Positions 34,763 through 43,030 of a stretch of 64,000 nucleotides of DNA are shown here, in pieces (the stretch's first letter is position 1; each line of letters begins with the position of its first letter). Under the pieces are notes generated by a model. It saw nothing but the letters and a program-made list of their open reading frames with translations, made no database searches and was not told the origin of the DNA. The DNA is taken from NCBI RefSeq assembly GCF_014652535.1, contig NZ_BMYZ01000001.1:744001-808000 (forward strand). The letters run 5' to 3'. A program made the translations under genes and the position numbers. Source of the DNA: Cellvibrio zantedeschiae. GTDB taxonomy: Bacteria; Pseudomonadota; Gammaproteobacteria; Pseudomonadales; Cellvibrionaceae.

Positions 34763-35626
34763 TTAACAAATATGTTGATGGTGATTATTTTCAGATAAAA
34801 CATCTGCATAAATACTGCGAGCCTTTTCCAACTCTTTGAGGAGGGTATTGAGCGGTGGAATATCATCATCGCGCTCAATCATTGTGCTGATATGGCCAAA
34901 ACGACGGACGCTTTCGGCGTAGAGTTCCCACACCGAATCGATAATTTCATGATCATGTGTGTCAATGCTGTAGTCGCCCTTATTTAAATGTCCAGCTAAA
35001 TGAATTTGCTGGATGCGCTCGGCAGGAATTGCATCTAAATAAGTTAGCGGATCAAAATTATGATTGTGTGCGCTTACATGAATGTTGTTGATATCGAGAA
35101 GGATCAAGCAATCTGCTTCTTTTGCTAAAGCGCTTAAAAATTCCCATTCCGAAATGGTTGAGTGCTGGAAGGTTAAATAGCTCGATACGTTTTCCAATAA
35201 AATACGTTGCCCTAAAAATTCTTGTACTTGTGTAATTCTTGCGACTAAATGTTTGAGTGCCTCTTCGGTGTAGGGCAAAGGCATTAGGTCATGGAGGTTA
35301 ATGCCTTGGGTACCCGTCCAGCACAAATGATCTGAAATCCATTTAGGTTTTACGCGTTGGGCGAGTTTTTTTAATTCCGCCAGGTAGTTATTATTCAGTG
35401 GATCAACACTGCCAATCGATAATGAAACACCGTGCATCACAACAGGATAGCGCTCACAAATTTGGTCCAGATAATGGAGCGGTTTACCACCCGCAACCAT
35501 GTAGTTTTCGCTGAGTATTTCCAACCAATCTACATTGTGATCATGCTCAATAAGGTCGGTGTAATGCTCGCTACGCAAGCCAAGCCCGAAGCCTAGATGA
35601 GGTTGTAGTTGCGAGTGAGTTGCCAT
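34763..35626 (-). CDS. bufB: MNIO enzyme (DUF692), bufferin-modifying
   Basis: 287-aa TIM-barrel multinuclear non-heme iron oxidative enzyme. Motifs: LGFGLGLRSEHYTDLIEH, WLEILSENYMV, SDHLCWTG, ILLENVSSYL, LLDINNIHVSAHNH, IHLAGHLNKG and THDHEI, which supply the His/Asp/Glu iron ligands. Family enzymes modify cysteines in a precursor peptide, for example to thiooxazole or oxazolone-thioamide groups. Its likely substrate is the Cys-rich peptide encoded 88 bases upstream. The protein is cytosolic. Confidence 0.92.
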   Translation of the reverse strand: MATHSQLQPHLGFGLGLRSEHYTDLIEHDHNVDWLEILSENYMVAGGKPLHYLDQICERYPVVMHGVSLSIGSVDPLNNNYLAELKKLAQRVKPKWISDHLCWTGTQGINLHDLMPLPYTEEALKHLVARITQVQEFLGQRILLENVSSYLTFQHSTISEWEFLSALAKEADCLILLDINNIHVSAHNHNFDPLTYLDAIPAERIQQIHLAGHLNKGDYSIDTHDHEIIDSVWELYAESVRRFGHISTMIERDDDIPPLNTLLKELEKARSIYADVLSENNHHQHIC

Positions 35627-35714
35627 GGAATTGCCTGAAAATATTTATCGATTAACTTTAATAAAGGCTGCGTAGTAACAACACTTACGCAGCCCTTGCG
35701 AAGATCACAACAAA

Positions 35715-35969
35715 TTATTTCATTTCTTTGCCGCCTTTAGCGGCGCAATCTTTAGCTGTAGTTTCAGTAAAGCCTTTACCTTTACAAGCGTTTTGGCCTT
35801 TACAAGCATTGGTTGCAGTTTTGCAAGCAGAGTGACCTTTACAGGCATTAGCACCGCTGCACTTAACGGTGCCTTCGCTTGCAGCAGGCTTATCGTCTGC
35901 GAATGCCATACCAGTTGAGAATAAAGCTGCAGTAGCCAATACGAGAGCAGAAGTAGTCATTGTTTTCAT
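35715..35969 (-). CDS. bufA: BufA2-like bufferin precursor (Cys-rich periplasmic RiPP metallophore)
   Basis: 84 aa from the ATG at 35969; the open frame continues to 36038 but lacks a signal peptide start. Sec signal peptide with cleavage after MAFA (residue 24). The mature peptide has six cysteines (37, 43, 49, 56, 62, 75), with three CKG repeats in the pattern CxGxNACKGxxxC...[14 protein letters not shown]. This fits the BufA2 family, whose modified cysteines bind copper or related metals in the periplasm. First gene of the operon with the MNIO, DoxX and DUF2063 genes. Confidence 0.88.
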   Translation of the reverse strand: MKTMTTSALVLATAALFSTGMAFADDKPAASEGTVKCSGANACKGHSACKTATNACKGQNACKGKGFTETTAKDCAAKGGKEMK

Positions 35970-36026
35970 TTCAGTAAATCTCCATTCATTGATATTTAGG
36001 TGGTAGTAGGTTGAGGGAATAATACT

Positions 36027-36041
36027 GAGTTGCCTCAACTC
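36027..36041. promoter_or_regulatory. 6-3-6 palindrome in the bufA leader
   Basis: GAGTTG-CCT-CAACTC, perfect 6-bp arms, about 58 bases upstream of the bufA start and just downstream of the candidate promoter. It could be an operator or an RNA hairpin. Confidence 0.45.
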
Positions 36042-36047
36042 CTATAG

Positions 36048-36074
36048 TAGATGCAGAGGTAATACGTTTGTTAC
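36048..36074 (-). promoter_or_regulatory. Candidate ECF-type promoter of the bufferin operon
   Basis: Read leftward: GTAAC (36074-36070), a 16-base spacer, then CATCTA (36053-36048). Caulobacter bufferin operons are driven by the ECF factor SigF through a GTAAC-N16 promoter; the -10 match here is imperfect. A sigma-70 alternative, TACTAT, overlaps the same place. Confidence 0.35.
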
Positions 36075-36431
36075 ACGCAATAGAAAATAAAATGTGTCTT
36101 CGATAAGTTTTTTGTAAAACTGGCCAAACATGCAGGTTAAGCACTTGTCTGGAAAGCACTCTGGCGGGCAGCCAAGCCCTGCTCACTAAATAATCAATAA
36201 ATAGGTAAAGAGGTTTTTTGGCTCAATTTGCAATAGAAAGAATTGATGCATATAGCGAAATATTGGCTTTCCTTTATTACTCTTTTGTTGCGAAAATCGC
36301 CGCCGCATCTACGCTGTAATACAACTGCAATAAAGTCACAACATAATGCGCGCCAGAACGCTACAAATGCTATGCGTCGCGTCAGTAATTTATGTAATGA
36401 CCATATCTATTAAAACCTAGGGGACAACCTC

Positions 36432-37502
36432 ATGAAAAAAGCTCTACTTCCTTTAATGATTGCTTCACTTGTACCTGCCGCTGCCTTTGCTGATGTGACT
36501 GTTTACGGTAAAGCAAACGTTGCTTTTCAATCTACCGATAAAAATGTAGGTGGCGAATTTACAGAAGTGGTAAGTAACGCTTCACGAATCGGTTTGAAAG
36601 GTACTGAATCAATTAATGATGACTTGAAAGTAATTTACCAATTCGAATACCAAACCAAAGTTGATGATGGTTCAAATAGCTTGTCATCAACACCTTCTTG
36701 CTCTGCCACTTCAAAATCTACTACTGCTACCCCCACTGCTACCACGACTACTACCACTACCTGTACTATCAGTGGCGGCGGTCAGACCTTCTCCCAACGT
36801 AACATTTACGTTGGTTTGAAAGGCTCTGGTGGTACTGCAATGATCGGTATGTTTGATACTCCATTCAAAGTGGCGCAAGAGAAAGTTGACTTGTTCAACG
36901 ACTACATTGGTGATATCCAGGCTGTGTTGCAAGGCGAGACTCGCGCTAAGAACATCATTCAGTACTCAACACCAACCTTTAGCGATATTACTGTTAACGT
37001 AGCTTACGTGAACGCTGAAAAAGATGCCGTAAATGTAGACGATGGTTACTCTGCATCTATCGTGTATAGCACTAAAAATGTGTACCTGGCTTTGGCTAAC
37101 GACAGCAACGTAACTAACGCCAGCGGTGCAGTTGTTCACACTACAGATACAGATATCCTGCGTGCTGTGGGTCGTTTCAATGTTGGTCCAGTTGTATTGG
37201 GCGCAATTTGGGAAACTTACGACAATGGCGTAATCGATGAAGATGGTTTTATGGTTTCTGCACAATGGAATGTGAATGATAAGTGGGCTTTGAAAGCTCA
37301 ACACGCTGCTTCAGATATGATTCAATTAGGCGGCGAGCAAACCAGCATTGGTGCAGATTACAAATTGTCCAAAGCAGCTAAAGTGTTCGGTTATTACACT
37401 CAAATCGAAGACGAGCGTTTGAATGCTACTACCAAGTTAGTGGACAACGCAGCGCGCGCTGACGACAAGTACCTTGCTGTTGGTATCGAACTCAACTTCT
37501 AA
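36432..37502 (+). CDS. General porin (16-strand OmpC/porin_4 type) with Thr-rich loop
   Basis: 356 aa. Signal peptide cleaved after AFA (residue 20), then DVTVYGKANVAFQ, typical of the first porin strand. SRIGLKGTESINDDLKVIYQ and SQRNIYVGLKGSGGTAMIGM are classic porin segments. The last strand ends in the BAM-recognised Phe (AVGIELNF). Residues about 84-115 form an unusual Thr/Ser-rich insert with two cysteines (90 and 111), likely an extracellular loop. Probably a passive uptake channel; specificity unknown. Single gene with its own terminator. Confidence 0.92.
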   Translation: MKKALLPLMIASLVPAAAFADVTVYGKANVAFQSTDKNVGGEFTEVVSNASRIGLKGTESINDDLKVIYQFEYQTKVDDGSNSLSSTPSCSATSKSTTATPTATTTTTTTCTISGGGQTFSQRNIYVGLKGSGGTAMIGMFDTPFKVAQEKVDLFNDYIGDIQAVLQGETRAKNIIQYSTPTFSDITVNVAYVNAEKDAVNVDDGYSASIVYSTKNVYLALANDSNVTNASGAVVHTTDTDILRAVGRFNVGPVVLGAIWETYDNGVIDEDGFMVSAQWNVNDKWALKAQHAASDMIQLGGEQTSIGADYKLSKAAKVFGYYTQIEDERLNATTKLVDNAARADDKYLAVGIELNF

Positions 37503-37515
37503 TAATGTTGAAGTT

Positions 37516-37543
37516 TGGAAAGGGTGCTTCGGCACCCTTTTTT
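37516..37543 (+). terminator. Rho-independent terminator after the porin
   Basis: GGGTGC-TTCG-GCACCC stem with a stable UUCG loop (37522-37537) and a T-run; A residues extend the stem. Confidence 0.93.
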
Positions 37544-37592
37544 ATTTTGCTAGCTTAATGAATGCTTAGGTAAACCGTTACTGGAGTAGGCT

Positions 37593-38066
37593 ATGTTTTT
37601 AAAATTGACCCTGATAATTGCTTTGTGTTTTTCATGCGCGAATGTATTTGCAAAAGACCAGAAAGAAGAGTGTGGTCCTGCGGTAGATAATGCAGACCAG
37701 CTGGCAGCAGCGAAAGAGTGTGACTATTCCGATACCGGTTTAAATGGTGTCTTACATCGCACCCTCTCAGGTAAAAAGAAATCCAATGCGACAGATGATG
37801 TTAATAAAGACGCCCAGATAAATAAGGAACAGAAGCGCGAGACTGAAATTACCAAAGTGGCGGTCGAAGAGAAAATCGCGGACAAAAAGAATATTCTGAA
37901 GGCCGACGAATTTAGCTCTCCACAACAACTGCAAACGGCAAAATTCACCTTGTTGGAAACCTTAGCGCTTGAATGCACAAAAGGATTCGTGGTTGAAGGG
38001 GAGAGGTACTTGCCCGTCAAAAATAGCAAGGCTTTGAAGCTTGAGTTGATCTACCACTGCTTATAG
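37593..38066 (+). CDS. Secreted hypothetical protein
   Basis: 157 aa. Signal peptide MFLKLTLIIALCFSCANVFA with cleavage before KDQKEE. The mature part is very rich in Lys, Glu and Asp over about residues 55-110 and probably disordered. A short C-terminal block, LETLALECTKGFVVEGERYL, looks folded and has Cys residues near both ends. I recognise no family. It stands alone between the porin terminator and mlaA. Confidence 0.65.
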   Translation: MFLKLTLIIALCFSCANVFAKDQKEECGPAVDNADQLAAAKECDYSDTGLNGVLHRTLSGKKKSNATDDVNKDAQINKEQKRETEITKVAVEEKIADKKNILKADEFSSPQQLQTAKFTLLETLALECTKGFVVEGERYLPVKNSKALKLELIYHCL

Positions 38067-38297
38067 CGCCAGCTATTGATTGATTACATGGGGCATCAGT
38101 TACAATTGTCACTTATGGTATAACACCATGCTTTTATAATGGCCGCACTGGCCATTTTTTGTTTTCACTCCCTACCAGCACATTTCTACAATCTGAATGG
38201 GTTGTTGCGGCTAAGGACTTTGGGTAAAGTGGCGCCCCTTTTGTGTTGCCGCCACGCTTCACCTTTCTGTTTGTTCACTCTGCATTCTGGCGAATCA

Positions 38298-39077
38298 ATG
38301 AGTACTATGAAAACTTCACTGCTTACTGCCTCCATATTCCTTTCATTGCTGGTTAATTTCGCAATGGCAGCCGATCCTGAAACCCAGGATGGCGCACCTG
38401 TTACTGAATCCAAAGCTACCATGGTGAAATCTGCGGTCGATCCCTGGGAAAAATTCAATCGCTCTATGTTTAGTTTTAACCAGGGGGCTGATAAGTATTT
38501 CCTAAAACCCCTCGCAAAAACCTACGTGCGTTTGACCCCGGGCTTTTTTCGTCGCGGTGTCGATAATGTTTTATCCAATGTTATGGAAATCCCCAGTGCA
38601 CTCAACGGATTGCTGCAAGGTAACTTTCGCGGTGCTGGTCATGACACGGGTCGTTTGCTGGTCAATTCAACCTTGGGTTTGGCGGGCATTTTGGACGTCG
38701 CACAATACATGAACCTAAAGCCAACCGATCATGAAGACTTTGGCCAAACCTTGGCGGTGTGGGGTGTTAGCGCTGGGCCATATATGGTACTACCTATCCT
38801 TGGGCCAAGTAATTTGCGGGATACTGGCGCTGTACCAGTGGATTGGTATACAGATCCCAAAACTTACATCGACCATATTCCTACCAAGAATACCGTGCGA
38901 GCGGCCTCTGTGTTGAATACGCGCGCAAACCTTATGCCTTTGGAAAAGGGGATCACTGGCGACAAATATGTGTTCTTTCGTGAGGCTTATTTGCAGCGCC
39001 GCAATTTCTTAATCAATAACGGCAAAGTGGAAGATAGCTTTGGTGAGGACGAGGAATCAGAGGACTCGGGTTTTTAA
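38298..39077 (+). CDS. mlaA: MlaA/VacJ outer-membrane phospholipid transport protein
   Basis: 259 aa from the ATG at 38298, which starts a signal peptide (MKTSLLTASIFLSLLVNFAM). Family signatures are DPWEKFNRSMFSFNQGADKY, SNVMEIPSALNGLLQG, RLLVNSTLGLAGILD and the later GPYMVLPILGPSNLRDT. MlaA removes mislocalised phospholipid from the outer leaflet with the Mla system. No lipobox cysteine is seen, unlike E. coli MlaA, so a cleaved soluble or barrel-associated form is implied. The C terminus is acidic (EDEESEDSGF). Confidence 0.93.
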   Translation: MSTMKTSLLTASIFLSLLVNFAMAADPETQDGAPVTESKATMVKSAVDPWEKFNRSMFSFNQGADKYFLKPLAKTYVRLTPGFFRRGVDNVLSNVMEIPSALNGLLQGNFRGAGHDTGRLLVNSTLGLAGILDVAQYMNLKPTDHEDFGQTLAVWGVSAGPYMVLPILGPSNLRDTGAVPVDWYTDPKTYIDHIPTKNTVRAASVLNTRANLMPLEKGITGDKYVFFREAYLQRRNFLINNGKVEDSFGEDEESEDSGF

Positions 39078-39085
39078 TCCGAGTC
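39063..39085. terminator. Hairpin across the mlaA stop, possible convergent terminator
   Basis: GACTCGG / CCGAGTC 7-bp stem with a T-rich loop that contains the mlaA stop codon. No T-run follows on either side, so termination is uncertain. Confidence 0.4.
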
Positions 39086-39099
39086 TGTCGAAGCTCGCA

Positions 39100-39408
39100 T
39101 TACTTGATGATTTCAATAATTTCCAGGCCGAGAACATAACCTGAATCGCCATCACTGCTGCAGCGTGCAACTTTGGCCTTGGCGTGTAGTGTTGGATTGT
39201 GGCCATGGTCAGAAGATATTTCTACTACCAAATCAGTTCCCGCAGGAATTTGGGTTTTAGTTTCAACCTGCATCCCCCCGCCGCTCAAGTCCCGACATAA
39301 ACCTTCGATAACACCCTCATCATGAGAGAGCTTGGCGCTTAATGGAGCGCTGATTTTCATGCGGATAAAGTCACGTTTTTCACTAAAGCCTTTATCTATA
39401 GAGCTCAT
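39100..39408 (-). CDS. PilZ-domain protein
   Basis: A 102-aa stand-alone PilZ protein. KRDFIRMKISAPL provides the RxxxR arginines and RDLSGGGMQVE the D/NxSxxG motif, so c-di-GMP binding is likely. VLGLEIIEI ends the domain. It lies divergent from the HsbR-like regulator and convergent with mlaA. It is the second stand-alone PilZ in the window but only distantly similar to the one at 15214. Confidence 0.87.
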   Translation of the reverse strand: MSSIDKGFSEKRDFIRMKISAPLSAKLSHDEGVIEGLCRDLSGGGMQVETKTQIPAGTDLVVEISSDHGHNPTLHAKAKVARCSSDGDSGYVLGLEIIEIIK

Positions 39409-39718
39409 ATTCTGTCCTCTTATAACTTGTTATCTATCTAGTTATGTATCTGGGCAACGGATGGCAATATTGCTTCTGACTAACACCAATGAGTGTAGCA
39501 CAGGCAGGAAAAAAGCCAGCTGGCCACCTTGTTATCTCGGAGGTGAATGTGAAATCTTGCGAATCAAATAGCACTTTATATAAGCTTTGTTCAGCTGGGG
39601 TAAAACTAAACCGGCTTAGCATAAATACTGCTACGAATTGCTTGCGGGAAGAGTGCTGAAAGAGTAGTGTTGTGCGCCTCTTAAACATGCCCTAAACCAT
39701 AGCTGAGAAACACCTTAG
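39409..39718. other. Intergenic region between the divergent pilZ and hsbR-like genes
   Basis: About 310 bases with no convincing ORF, RNA or repeat. It must hold both divergent promoters, but I see no clear consensus. Confidence 0.4.
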
Positions 39719-40906
39719 ATGGCGGAGAAACCTAAAAAGCTGCTCATCATTGATGACGACGCACTTGTTCGGCGCAGTATTGCTGTCTATTTAGCCGATA
39801 GTGGGTTTGAAGTTTTTGAAGAGGGCGAAGCCAACCATTTATGCGAGGCTATCCAGAAATACGCTCCCGATCTCGTCATTACTGACCTGCGTATGCCCGG
39901 AGCTGATGGCTTACAGGTACTCAAACAGATAAAACAACATCAACCCGATTTGCCTGTCATTATTATTTCCGGCGCAGGTAGTGTAAGTGATGTGGTGCAA
40001 GTTCTTCGATTAGGTGCAAGCGATTATCTGGTTAAGCCGGTTCTGGATATTGAGGTATTAGTTCATGCCATCAATAAGGCCTTAGAACGTACCAAGTTGT
40101 TATTAGAAAACCAGCGCTACCGAGAACAGTTAGAAACTGCCAACCAGGAATTGCGCGAAAGTTTACGAGTGTTAGAGCGCGATCAGCTCGCCGGTAAACA
40201 AGTCCAAAAACGTTTAATGCCCAACCGCCTGATTACCCAGGATCATTACGAAGTTGCCCACTACATAGCGCCATCCCTGTTCCTCAGTGGCGACTTTATC
40301 GACTACGCCCATATTAGAAAACGCTACCTTGCTTTCTATCTTGCCGATGTTTCTGGTCACGGTTCCTCCTCCGCATTTGTCACCATCTGGTTAAAACACC
40401 TTGTCAGTCGCATGGTTCGTGAAGAAGGCTTGTTTGGCGATGAAGAATCTTTCGCTAGCGGCGCCAACCACCTGCTTCAAACTGTTAACCGCGAAATTAA
40501 AGAAACCCGTTTAAATCATCATTTGACCTTCTTTGTTGGGGTTATAGATACGCATACGCAATTGATGAACTATGCTGTTGCAGGTCATTTGCCCATGCCG
40601 GTTTTAAAAACGGAAGATGATTGTCGTTACTTAGAAGGTAATGGCAAACCGGTTGGAATCTTTAAAGATGTAACTTGGCAAACCTATCAGTTGCAATTGC
40701 CAGAAATTTACACGCTTTCATGTTTTTCTGATGGGGTTTTAGAGATATTGCCAGCGGATACGATTCAAGAGAAGGAAGCTTTATTATTACAAAAAGTTGC
40801 AGAATCAACTGGCAGCTTGGAATCCATCTGCAATACTTTACATGTTAAGGATGATGGCGAAACGCCAGATGATATTGCCATCCTTACGATTGCTAGAGGT
40901 AAGTAA
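39719..40906 (+). CDS. hsbR: HsbR-like response regulator with PP2C phosphatase domain
   Basis: 395 aa. N-terminal receiver (about 5-120) with acidic pair DDD, phospho-acceptor in LVITDLRMPGADG and KPVLD lysine. A helical linker follows, then a SpoIIE/PP2C domain (about 190-392) with LADVSGHGSSSAF and FSDGVLEI metal-binding motifs. It matches Pseudomonas HsbR, which controls the phosphorylation state of the anti-sigma antagonist HsbA and so motility versus biofilm. The STAS gene begins one base after its stop. Confidence 0.88.
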   Translation: MAEKPKKLLIIDDDALVRRSIAVYLADSGFEVFEEGEANHLCEAIQKYAPDLVITDLRMPGADGLQVLKQIKQHQPDLPVIIISGAGSVSDVVQVLRLGASDYLVKPVLDIEVLVHAINKALERTKLLLENQRYREQLETANQELRESLRVLERDQLAGKQVQKRLMPNRLITQDHYEVAHYIAPSLFLSGDFIDYAHIRKRYLAFYLADVSGHGSSSAFVTIWLKHLVSRMVREEGLFGDEESFASGANHLLQTVNREIKETRLNHHLTFFVGVIDTHTQLMNYAVAGHLPMPVLKTEDDCRYLEGNGKPVGIFKDVTWQTYQLQLPEIYTLSCFSDGVLEILPADTIQEKEALLLQKVAESTGSLESICNTLHVKDDGETPDDIAILTIARGK

Positions 40907-40907
40907 A

Positions 40908-41390
40908 ATGCGTCCCGGTCAGATACTCGTTGCAGACCACGCCGGTGTTTACATCATTAAGATGACCGGTGATGTTCGTCTCACCTTGTGTATATCTTTT
41001 GATAATTTTATTGATGCGATGCTTGCAGCGCCTGATTTTTCGTCGGTGTTGTTTGATTTATCTGAAGCGGAAGCGGTTGATAGCACTACGCTGGGCCTAA
41101 TGGCAAAAATTTCCTTGCTGGCTCAAGACAAGCGCAATATAACTCCGGTTATTTTGGCTACAAATGCGAGCATTAAGCGCATTTTGGACACCATGGGGTT
41201 CGCAGATATTTTTAAAATTGTAAATAAACTAGAAGTCGATATAGAGCCGGAAAAGCCGTTGTCGCCGATAGAATGTGGTGAGCAGGAAGTAAAAGAAAAG
41301 GTATTAGAAGCGCACAAAATTCTGATGGGTCTAAATGAACAAAACCGCGAGACGTTTAAAAACCTGGTTAATATGCTCGAAAACTCCTAA
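40908..41390 (+). CDS. hsbA: STAS-domain anti-sigma factor antagonist (HsbA-like)
   Basis: 160 aa from the ATG at 40908. The N-terminal STAS domain (about 1-105) has the phosphorylatable Ser 59 in EAVDSTTLGLMAKIS. A helical C-terminal extension (about 115-160) matches the length of Pseudomonas HsbA. In Pseudomonas, HsbA binds the anti-sigma factor FlgM or the cyclase HsbD depending on its phosphorylation. Translationally coupled to the HsbR-like phosphatase upstream. Neither flgM nor hptB is in the window. Confidence 0.87.
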   Translation: MRPGQILVADHAGVYIIKMTGDVRLTLCISFDNFIDAMLAAPDFSSVLFDLSEAEAVDSTTLGLMAKISLLAQDKRNITPVILATNASIKRILDTMGFADIFKIVNKLEVDIEPEKPLSPIECGEQEVKEKVLEAHKILMGLNEQNRETFKNLVNMLENS

Positions 41391-41435
41391 AAAATCCCTC
41401 TATATCCAACTGCCTTTCCTCTTAACTCTCTTCGT

Positions 41436-41957
41436 TTAAATCATTTTGTTTTTTGCAATTGATTTGGCACGCATAAATTCTGCATGCGACATATAAATCA
41501 AATCTGCCACTTTGCGAATAACGTATTCTTCGTATTTATTTAAATCTTCGTCGACAAATGCGACTTCCCACATGGACACGAGCAGTTCAAATTTTTCTTG
41601 CGCGTTGCAATGCTGGTGAATGAGTGAAGTGAATTGATGTAACGAAGTTGCTTCTGAGCTTTCTTCTTTCGCCAAATCAATCAGCTCGTTGAGCTGTGCA
41701 TCGGCTATAGCAAATTTTTGTTTGAGATGTAATTTGAGTGATTGCATTTCGCGCTCATCAAAAACGTGATCAGCCATAGCAACTTCTATTAACAAAGCTG
41801 CAACCGCTAATTGTTTTTGAGAATGGGAAAGTGGGGCAGAAGCACCACCTGCAGGTTGCAGGTGGCGTTCAAAAAACGCAGAGATTTTACTTAACAAAGT
41901 GAACTCTAGTTTTACAAAGTGATAATTAAAGAGCGCGTTCTTTAAGCAGCTTTTCAA
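41436..41957 (-). CDS. TerB-like protein
   Basis: 173 aa in the longest form. A TerB fold of helices (about 45-160) shows [20 protein letters not shown] with acidic residues, repeated as [20 protein letters not shown], the two metal-binding-like motifs of the family. The ATG at 41957 overlaps tal by 32 bases. A TTG at 41898 would give [13 protein letters not shown], which looks more like homologues and avoids overlap. No other ter genes occur here, so tellurite resistance is not implied. Confidence 0.82.
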   Translation of the reverse strand: MKSCLKNALFNYHFVKLEFTLLSKISAFFERHLQPAGGASAPLSHSQKQLAVAALLIEVAMADHVFDEREMQSLKLHLKQKFAIADAQLNELIDLAKEESSEATSLHQFTSLIHQHCNAQEKFELLVSMWEVAFVDEDLNKYEEYVIRKVADLIYMSHAEFMRAKSIAKNKMI

Positions 41958-42882
41958 GGCTGAGTTGATCTTTCACAAAGCCGCGAATACCTTCAGCTAA
42001 CTTGTCATTTGCCATTTGGTTTTGGTTCATACCGAAACGGAAGCTTGGCTCAGTCTCAATAACCTTGGCAATTTTTTCACCAGTGTTTGATGGAGAGAGA
42101 ACACGCTCCAATTTACCTTGGTCTTGTTCCAACTCTTGTAACAAGTTAGGGCTAATGGTCAAGCGGTCGCAACCTGCCAAGGCTTCAATTTCGCCAAGGT
42201 TACGGAAGCTCGCGCCCATAACAACAGTGTTGTAACCGTTTTGTTTGTAGTAGTTGTAAATGCGGCGAACAGAAACTACCCCTGGATCTTCTTCTGAGGT
42301 GTATTCTTTTTTGTCAGTGTTGGTTTTGTACCAGTCGAGGATGCGACCCACGAATGGAGAAATCAAAAACACACCTGCGTCAGCACAAGCTGCAGCTTGT
42401 TCAAAGCCAAACAACAAAGTCAGGTTGGTGTTGATGCCTTCTTTTTCCAGCACTTCTGCTGCGCGAATGCCTTCCCAAGTAGAAGCCAATTTGATTAAAA
42501 CGCGTGACTTGTCAGCGCCGCCTTTGGCATAAAGTTCAATCAAATGACGGGCTTTGGCGATACTTGCTTTGGTGTCGAAAGACAAACGTGCATCAACTTC
42601 AGTAGAGATACGGCCTGGAACCAGTTTCAAAATTTCCAAACCAAGGCCAACGGCCAGGTTGTCGCTTGCAGCGCTCAATTGTTCTGCACTGTTGGTAATG
42701 CTTTTAGCGGCGTTAATAGAAGAAGCCAACAAATCCTGGTATTGCGGCATTTGTGCAGCTTTGTATACCAAAGATGGGTTGGTAGTTGCGTCCAAAGGCT
42801 TGTACAAGCGGATTGCTTCAATATCGCCAGTATCGGCAACTACGTCGGTAAATTGTTTCAGTTGTTCGAGTTTGCTAGTCAC
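41926..42882 (-). CDS. tal: Transaldolase
   Basis: 318 aa, pentose phosphate pathway; transfers a dihydroxyacetone unit between sugar phosphates. Class I aldolase-type barrel with [19 protein letters not shown] near the N terminus, the Schiff-base lysine in [17 protein letters not shown], and [15 protein letters not shown]. Length equals the TalB type. The start is at 42882 with clear ribosome-site purines (AACTCCGTTATAGG-like context on the minus strand). Its 3' end overlaps the start of the TerB-like gene if the ATG is used there. Confidence 0.95.
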   Translation of the reverse strand: MTSKLEQLKQFTDVVADTGDIEAIRLYKPLDATTNPSLVYKAAQMPQYQDLLASSINAAKSITNSAEQLSAASDNLAVGLGLEILKLVPGRISTEVDARLSFDTKASIAKARHLIELYAKGGADKSRVLIKLASTWEGIRAAEVLEKEGINTNLTLLFGFEQAAACADAGVFLISPFVGRILDWYKTNTDKKEYTSEEDPGVVSVRRIYNYYKQNGYNTVVMGASFRNLGEIEALAGCDRLTISPNLLQELEQDQGKLERVLSPSNTGEKIAKVIETEPSFRFGMNQNQMANDKLAEGIRGFVKDQLSLEKLLKERAL

Positions 42883-43030
42883 GGTAGTTTTCCTATAACG
42901 GAGTTAAAAGTTGATATGTCTAATTTGCCGTAGGATAGATTATAGTCTTTTTGACTCTTAGCTGATAGTCATCTTTTATCTAAAGCCTGCTGCTTGATAA
43001 AAGCTTTACTCTTGGGCTGACTAAGCGCTT

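Larger units (their letters stand above)
35970..36431. other. Intergenic region between divergent bufA and porin genes
   Basis: 462 bases carrying the leftward bufA promoter region (palindrome at 36027-36041, GTAAC site at 36070-36074) and the rightward porin upstream region, with CATAAT followed by GCGCGCC near 36342-36354. No ORF here looks real. Confidence 0.55.

Noticed and set aside
41436-41957. Tellurite-resistance operon suggested by TerB
   Set aside because: Only a lone TerB-like gene is present; stand-alone TerB proteins are common and unrelated to tellurite.
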